Origin: Bretschneidera sinensis
Lineage: Eukaryota > Streptophyta > Magnoliopsida > Brassicales > Akaniaceae
NCBI GenBank assembly: GCA_023935145.1
Contig: CM043704.1
Span: forward strand, 100,959,373-101,023,372
Reading direction: 5' to 3'
DNA length: 64,000 nucleotides
The notes under the pieces are model-generated. The model ran no database searches and was not told the DNA's origin. It saw nothing but the letters and a program-made list of their open reading frames with translations. Below are positions 58,371 to 64,000 of the stretch, piece by piece (the first letter of the stretch is position 1; each line of letters opens with the position of its first letter). The position numbers and the translations under genes were made by a program.

Positions 58371-59640
58371 ATCCTCCATGCCTCGAAAAGCGTATAAATT
58401 ATGAGCTATTCACAAGTGTTATTTATAAATTTATTTGAATCTATATCTATACCATACGTGACACAGTCCTAGCACTTTTTCTCGAATACATAGGCTCGTT
58501 CGACACTTGAATTGGTCTCCTCCAAGCAAGTAAGCCAAGTTCACTCAGATAGTTTTGAGGTTTATACATTTTACAAACAAAAAGGAACATATTAACCACA
58601 AAACGTCATCACATAATAAAATAATGATAAAGCAATATTGATTATAAGCAAGGCCCAATAAGCACATATCAAGCAACAGGTGGTGTGCACCCGGTGTGCC
58701 CAGGAGTGCGCACCAAGTTCAAGCTATACGCACAACACGCTGGCATGTCCCAAGGCACATGCCTCAATCACAAGCACATAATGGCTCCAATGGGCAGCAA
58801 CACAGTCAACTCAAGGCACATGAAAGCAAAAGAGTTTCATGAATATCGGCACATTACAAGCACATTGTTGGGTAGGGGGCACCAAGCAACGAGTTACCTT
58901 ATTTGCTCCGCTCAAAAAATGAAAACGAGAACTAGATTACTCTACCGAAATTAAAATGAACTGATAGCAAAACTTAGAATAATAAACAGAAGCTCACAAA
59001 ACTATTTGAAAAAATAAGTGCAGAAACTATAGAAAAGGAAGAATCAAACTGCCAATGCCAAATTAAAGACTTACCACATAACATATGAAGTTAGTCATAA
59101 ATCTCCCACCGCCAAAATTTTATGCTCCAGCTTAGACCAGCGAGATTTCTGTCTGTCATTGCCATGCATATTCTCTAATTAATGTGTCTTCCTACCAATG
59201 AAGCCATTAATTGATTATGTTTCAATAAGCAAAAAACAAATGTTAACCATTTCCCTTGGAACAATTATAAAGGAGCATTGGTGCATATTAAACTACCACC
59301 ACCAACCTCTTTTCTAGAAAAATAATTCTTAAAATTAGAACTTAATTAATGTGATTAAATGTAGAAGAGTTAATGAAGATAGAGCTTAAAAATATGTTTC
59401 CCAATATATCCTTACATGTGTCTGTATATAGATTTATATATAACAAAATTTACATATATATTTGTCACTATTACCAACTAAGGTATAAGCTAAAAAGAAT
59501 CACTAACAGAATTGAATGGACCTAATTTCTCAACACAATGTTTGTGACATAATTAAGACAACCCATTTACAACGAATTTTTATAAGATAGAAACTCTACA
59601 AAACCTATATCATTCACTAAAAAATTCATTTGAAACCAAA
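58371..59640. other. Intergenic DNA, no gene recognised
   Basis: A less AT-rich patch at 58,680-58,900 has repeated GGCACATG/CAAGCACAT words and one 89-codon frame without motifs. The rest is AT-rich. Confidence 0.45.
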
Positions 59641-59945
59641 AATTAAGAGAATTGAACCAACTATTTCTAATTGCATCAAAAAATTTTTTAATGCCCTCAA
59701 AACTTTATGATTTCTCTCATTCCACATTATCAAAAAAATAAAATAGAGAGAGGAATTAACGAGTAAGCTTTCTTTAGCTCCTTACAAGCTCGAAGCCCAC
59801 TCCAAATCCACATTTCATCTTTCACAGAGCCGGCAAACACCCAAGAGACACCCAAAACACTATAAGTCATCTCCCACAAGCTTTTAGTCAAGGAGCACTC
59901 CATCAAAAGATGAAAAACGGACACGGTACAACCTTTGCAAATGAA
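59640..59945 (-). pseudogene. LINE fragment (zf-RVT domain)
   Basis: The minus strand from 59,945 reads Cys-Phe-Ile-Cys-Lys...His-Leu-Leu-Met-Glu-Cys...Lys-Ser-Leu-Trp-Glu, the Cys/His pattern and Leu-Trp of the zinc-binding segment of plant LINE reverse transcriptases. It continues with Val-Ser-Trp-Val-Phe and Trp-Ile-Trp to a stop. It is a short truncated copy. Confidence 0.65.
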
Positions 59946-61834
59946 ACACCTATTAACAATTATTTTTCCCTTTCTTTACAAGTTGTTAATGGTGAGAATC
60001 TTCTCCCAAACTGCTTCCCAAACAAAAAAACACTTTTTCAAGACACGAGAACACCAAATTACTTTCCACGAGAAATTGAACAAGTTAGAGCAAGAATTAA
60101 CAGAGTTTAAAGAAGAAATCACATTAATTTCATAGATAATTCTCTTTATTTTCCTCCTCCATTGACTGGAACCAAGCTCTCCACATAGGGATAAACCTCA
60201 CACTAATACCCACTTCCATCAATAGGAAACTCTTTGATAAATTGGTTACTTGGATTAAATAAGAAAAGGGTCGTCGTTTTTGCTTCTATGAGTTTCAATT
60301 ATCTCATTTTTTTTTCTTATCAAATGACGAAAGCATGCTTTCCACTCACTTTTTTGGTTCTCTTTTCTTTCCGCTCATCTTTCTCTCCCATCTATCGTAA
60401 CCTTAGGATCAGCTTTATGCAGAATAACACTCGATTGGCACATAAATGAATAACTTGACATCAACAAAAGGTACTAATGTTAATACCAAATCCAACTCTC
60501 TCATACAGTACATAAGTTGACATTAATAAGACATGACCAAAGTCTATAACTAATTTAGTTTTGTCACTGCCATACCAAGCTAGTATATTTATGAACCAGG
60601 AAAAGTAGGGAGAATGAATCATAGACTTCAGAGAGAAGATACATATATTTGACTGCACAAGAAGAAAAAAAGTTAAATTTATCATGTCCGAGGTATGAAG
60701 AAACCCATGACAAATCTTGATGTACTAAGTACATGACTGTAAATAAAATGGTTAGATTTGTTCTCTAGATCCAAGGGGTCTATGAATTACAAGAGAAAAA
60801 AAATTAAAATGCTCTCCTTTTAAAAAAAAATTAAATTCAACATTTTTTCAAATTTGTGCTAATCAAAATTATGACATAATTTGGGATGAAGAGAGTATTA
60901 TGATTCTATTAATCTTCAATACTTTCTTTTACTGTACTTAATATTTTGAGGGGTAATTATATTCATATTCATATTCATATATCATATATCACAATTCATG
61001 AATTTCTTCTCAAGTTGACATCCAGAGATAGTCATCCATGAGCACTTAATTATAGCATTCACTAAATCTTAATAAAATACGGTCCACAATTCTTCCACGC
61101 ACCCGAGTAGAAATTGAGCAGTAATTCTACTTCTTGAGTTTGGTTTCAATTTCCGGCTAGACTGGATAACTATATAATTGCTAATACTATGAAACATTGA
61201 TATAATCCGAATGCCTTTCCTTTTTGCTACACCAGAGGCAACCAGATATTGAACACGTTCTCAGTTAGAATTGAAGTCATATAACATACTCATTTAACTG
61301 TAAAGAATTCATTCTCAATGATTTTGAACATCAGCTAAATGGTCAGAGAAAGGGACCCACTAACCTCAGAACTAAGAAAACCTTCCTAAGGCTTCCAAAA
61401 TATAAGTTCCAATGGATTTACTGACCTTAGCCTCCTTCTACAGATATCCCTCAACATAACAGAGAATCATCCTAGCCACTTCAATAGATTTAGTGATTGA
61501 TTAGAAGTGAGAAGATATCAAATGCAATAAAAAATTAAATCTTACTCCTATTTTTTCTTACTTCTTTTTAAAAATATAAATATATCCTCCTTAAGCTTGC
61601 TACCTTATATTTTTCCACTTGCCTGTATGACAACCCATATGCAAGTATGCAACAAAGAATCATGTTTCACAATGAAAAAAAAAACTATTTCTTATCAAGC
61701 TCTAAATACATTATACTACTCTATTAATTCTCCACATATTGAACTATAAACAGGAGAGTGATACCCATAATCTCTCTAAGAAACTTTAAGTAAAACAAAA
61801 AAGAAATTTCCTTCACAAACAGAGAAAAAAACCA
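59946..61834. other. AT-rich intergenic DNA
   Basis: No coding sequence is supported. Short simple repeats include (ATTCAT)n at about 60,960-60,980. Confidence 0.45.
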
Positions 61835-63335
61835 TTAGCATTGATAACGTGAAAGACTTTTTCAATCTAATCCAATGGCAGCATCAACAAATGCTTGTAT
61901 GGAGTGCTAGCAAAGAGGAGGCCGTATATCCATTAGTTACTTCGTGCTATCAACTAATTAATGACATACTTCTAATTATGGTAACCATAATCAAAAGGTT
62001 AATATACAAACAAGTGACACAATAACTAAAGACAACACCAAAGTGGAAAGAGGCAGGCTCTACAAGGATATTAGAAACTACATATGTATGATAATAGCAA
62101 GTCTAATAAAAAGTGTGCATTATGAATCTTGCTTCCTCCAGCACATATCGATCATATTAAGGGAGTATCTTGCAACATAATGGCAGACATTATGTAAATA
62201 ATGACAAATATTACGTAAAAGTATCAAATGCAAATCAAGAGTAGGGTTTAGGAGATATAAAAGGGCCAAAAAAATGTAAGACAAAATTAAACATTGCATA
62301 CAAAAAAATAATAATTTGAAGATAAAACTCTCATATAGTTTCAACCAAAGACCAGCAAAAAAAATATTCACCAAGATAAATATTCAATAGCCACAGAAAA
62401 TTTCTTGACGGCAACGTGAAAGCAAAATGTGTGCACAAATCCCTAACTGGTAACTATTGTTCTACAAATATCAATGTCTCTCAATCAAAACTAACCCTAC
62501 AAATTAAAAATTCAACATAAGCACCTAACCAGGGCATTAACAAAGAGAGGACTGGAACTACTAGTGGAGAAAAAAATCATTAAGGTTGGTAATCCTAAAT
62601 ACTATTCCGATTTAATGTCAACCTCAACAACGCTTACCGACGTGAAATGCAAGCAAAGAAAAAAAACATATACCCACTTACTTTTTCTCGTGGTATCAAC
62701 TAATGGCATAATTCTCATTTAGGCAATCAAAATCACAAAGATCAATACAAATCCTGATAAAAAAAAAAAAACACAACATGAAAGTGAGAGGCAGCTCAAT
62801 GAGGATATCATTAAAATCAATGATAACAACTTCAGTGAAAAGTTGATTTCTCCTGCAAATATGGATCGCGTTATGAGAGTGTATATCTGGCAACATAACG
62901 ACAGATGTTATATACATACCGACAAATATTATGTAGAAATTGATAAATGCTGCAGATAAATATTAAATCCAGATCAAGAATAGGATTTTATAGGAAATTT
63001 AAAAAAAAAAGAAGCCAAGCTAAGATAAAATGACAAATGCATGCATAATACAATAAATTTCAGCACAAAGAACTTAAAAAACAAACTTTCATAAAGATTC
63101 AACAAAGTACCAGCAAACCAAACAGTCACTAAGATGAATATTCAAAGGACAACAGCAAAGTTCATAGTCCACAACATGAACAAAATGACACCAATGATCA
63201 AACCCTAACAGTCCAACATCTGTAGTTCTACAAACATCAATCTCTCACAACAACACAGATCCTACCAATTAACTAGAGATTTATGAAAAAACACCTAAAG
63301 CAAGGCAATGACACTTTGATTAAGAGAGGGTTTAA
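61835..63335. repeat. Diverged tandem duplication of a roughly 0.7-kb non-coding unit
   Basis: Unit A (about 61,835-62,545) and unit B (about 62,575-63,335) share ordered matches. Examples are TGGCAGACATTATGTAAATA / CGACAGATGTTATATACATA, GACAAATATTA, AAATCAAGAGTAGG / ATCAAGAATAGG, CCAGCAAA...TATTCA and CTACAAATATCAATGTCTCTCA / CTACAAACATCAATCTCTCA. Unit B ends beside the F-box gene 3' end, so unit A is probably the 3' flank of a lost or moved F-box copy. Confidence 0.65.
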
Positions 63336-63386
63336 TTGGAACCTCATAGGACATATAGGAGCCCCTTGCACAACTTCATCTCCTTC

Positions 63387-64000
63387 CTAGAAAGTAACCA
63401 GACTTTCCACGTAATTATAAGCTTCATAAATGTAACGGCTTCCAATCATTCGAACATTATTCATTTCTCTATTATTGAGATCATAGAAAGTCAGTGAATC
63501 ACTCTCCCCAGCTGTGTGCATCATTACTTTACCATCTCTCCCAACAGCAATCGGAATAGTACCTAGAGGGAATGGTCCAATAGCAAACAGCTTAGTCCAA
63601 GGCTCACTACCACCACCAACATTCATCTTCCACACGTGGAAGTGTGTGTCCCGTTCTTCCGTAGCAAGTCCAAACACCATAAGTGATTCTCTCCACATCA
63701 TAAGTTTCCAAGCCCAAAACATGGGATTATTCTTACATTCACTCGGCAAAGATATTTTCCTAAACTTCTCATCGCTCACGTCGAACGAGACGATGTACTC
63801 AGGCATAGCAAACTTCTTCATGATATCGACCCCTCGCCAATAAATCACTCCGTTCATAACAACAGAAGGGCAATGTTCTCTGATTTTAACAGTCTCGATA
63901 TCACCTAAAGCTTTTACAACGTCTTCTTCTTGGACGATCTCTCTCCAAGAATCAGCACTCCGCGTGAACACCTCAACTTTAACAATAAATTTAATCGAAA
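63387..64000 (-). CDS. F-box protein, C-terminal F-box-associated domain (partial, runs off the right edge)
   Basis: The minus-strand frame is open from the window edge to TAG at 63,389-63,387, giving about 203 residues. It shows the F-box-associated (kelch-like beta) pattern: Val-Glu-Val-Phe-Thr...Asp-Ser-Trp-Arg-Glu-Ile; Val-Met-Asn-Gly-Val-Ile-Tyr-Trp; Ile-Val-Ser-Phe-Asp-Val-Ser-Asp-Glu; Phe-His-Val-Trp-Lys-Met; Pro-Trp-Thr-Lys-Leu-Phe. The N-terminal F-box that binds SKP1 would lie to the right, beyond 64,000. Such proteins select targets for SCF ubiquitin ligases; the substrate cannot be predicted. There are no in-frame breaks in the visible part. A relic and a duplicated flank nearby suggest a local F-box cluster. 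Confidence 0.85.
   Translation of the reverse strand, partial: SIKFIVKVEVFTRSADSWREIVQEEDVVKALGDIETVKIREHCPSVVMNGVIYWRGVDIMKKFAMPEYIVSFDVSDEKFRKISLPSECKNNPMFWAWKLMMWRESLMVFGLATEERDTHFHVWKMNVGGGSEPWTKLFAIGPFPLGTIPIAVGRDGKVMMHTAGESDSLTFYDLNNREMNNVRMIGSRYIYEAYNYVESLVTF

Noticed and set aside
58685..58954. 89-codon frame in a less AT-rich patch
   Set aside because: No domain, repeated short words, and no splice or promoter context.

Overview
The window is nuclear DNA from a flowering plant, very probably a woody eudicot. It has intron-rich genes with GT-AG junctions (actin, cytosolic fructose-1,6-bisphosphatase, an F-box gene, a cytochrome bc1 hinge-protein gene), AT-rich intergenic DNA, nested plant LTR retrotransposons and an endogenous plant pararetrovirus. 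I cannot name the species from sequence alone.

Layout. 1-23.3 kb is a nested mobile-element zone. A pararetrovirus (Caulimoviridae-like) copy lies on the minus strand from 7,825 down to 2,391 and on the plus strand from 17,943 to about 22,545. It was hit by a long-LTR retrotransposon (LTR 138-2,390 and a remnant ending at 17,942; the target duplication TATAA survives at both virus junctions). The locus was then broken by an inversion whose visible breakpoint is at 7,822-7,825. A 9.7-kb Athila-type Ty3/gypsy element (8,136-17,814, target duplication TTGAG) sits inside the LTR remnant. The virus block ends in a large inverted repeat of its promoter region (about 22,090-23,140).

23.3-31.9 kb holds a minus-strand gene for the mitochondrial bc1 subunit QCR6 (hinge protein). 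It appears broken by a small deletion in its second coding exon, and its two largest introns contain mobile DNA: inverted LTRs around a LINE fragment, and a 941-bp TIR element. 32-35.3 kb is AT-rich and non-coding, with one clean Tourist-like MITE. 35.3-39 kb is an intact 377-residue actin gene with the classical plant intron positions and a leader intron.

40.5-52.9 kb is a decayed Tat-lineage Ty3/gypsy element on the minus strand. It carries an extra antisense ORF with its own TATA box and introns, and two oppositely oriented solo LTRs of an Athila-like family, each with a perfect 5-bp target duplication. 53.2-58.0 kb is an apparently intact 12-exon cytosolic fructose-1,6-bisphosphatase gene (353 residues) with foldback elements in its introns. 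58-64 kb holds an F-box relic, a LINE fragment, a diverged tandem duplication and, at the right edge, the 3' part of an F-box gene.

The functional genes are unrelated housekeeping genes: cytoskeleton, sucrose synthesis/gluconeogenesis and ubiquitin-ligase targeting. I see no operon-like or cluster logic. The most notable biology is structural: a reconstructable chain of virus integration, retrotransposition, inversion and second retrotransposition, plus inverted virus promoter repeats that could make double-stranded RNA.
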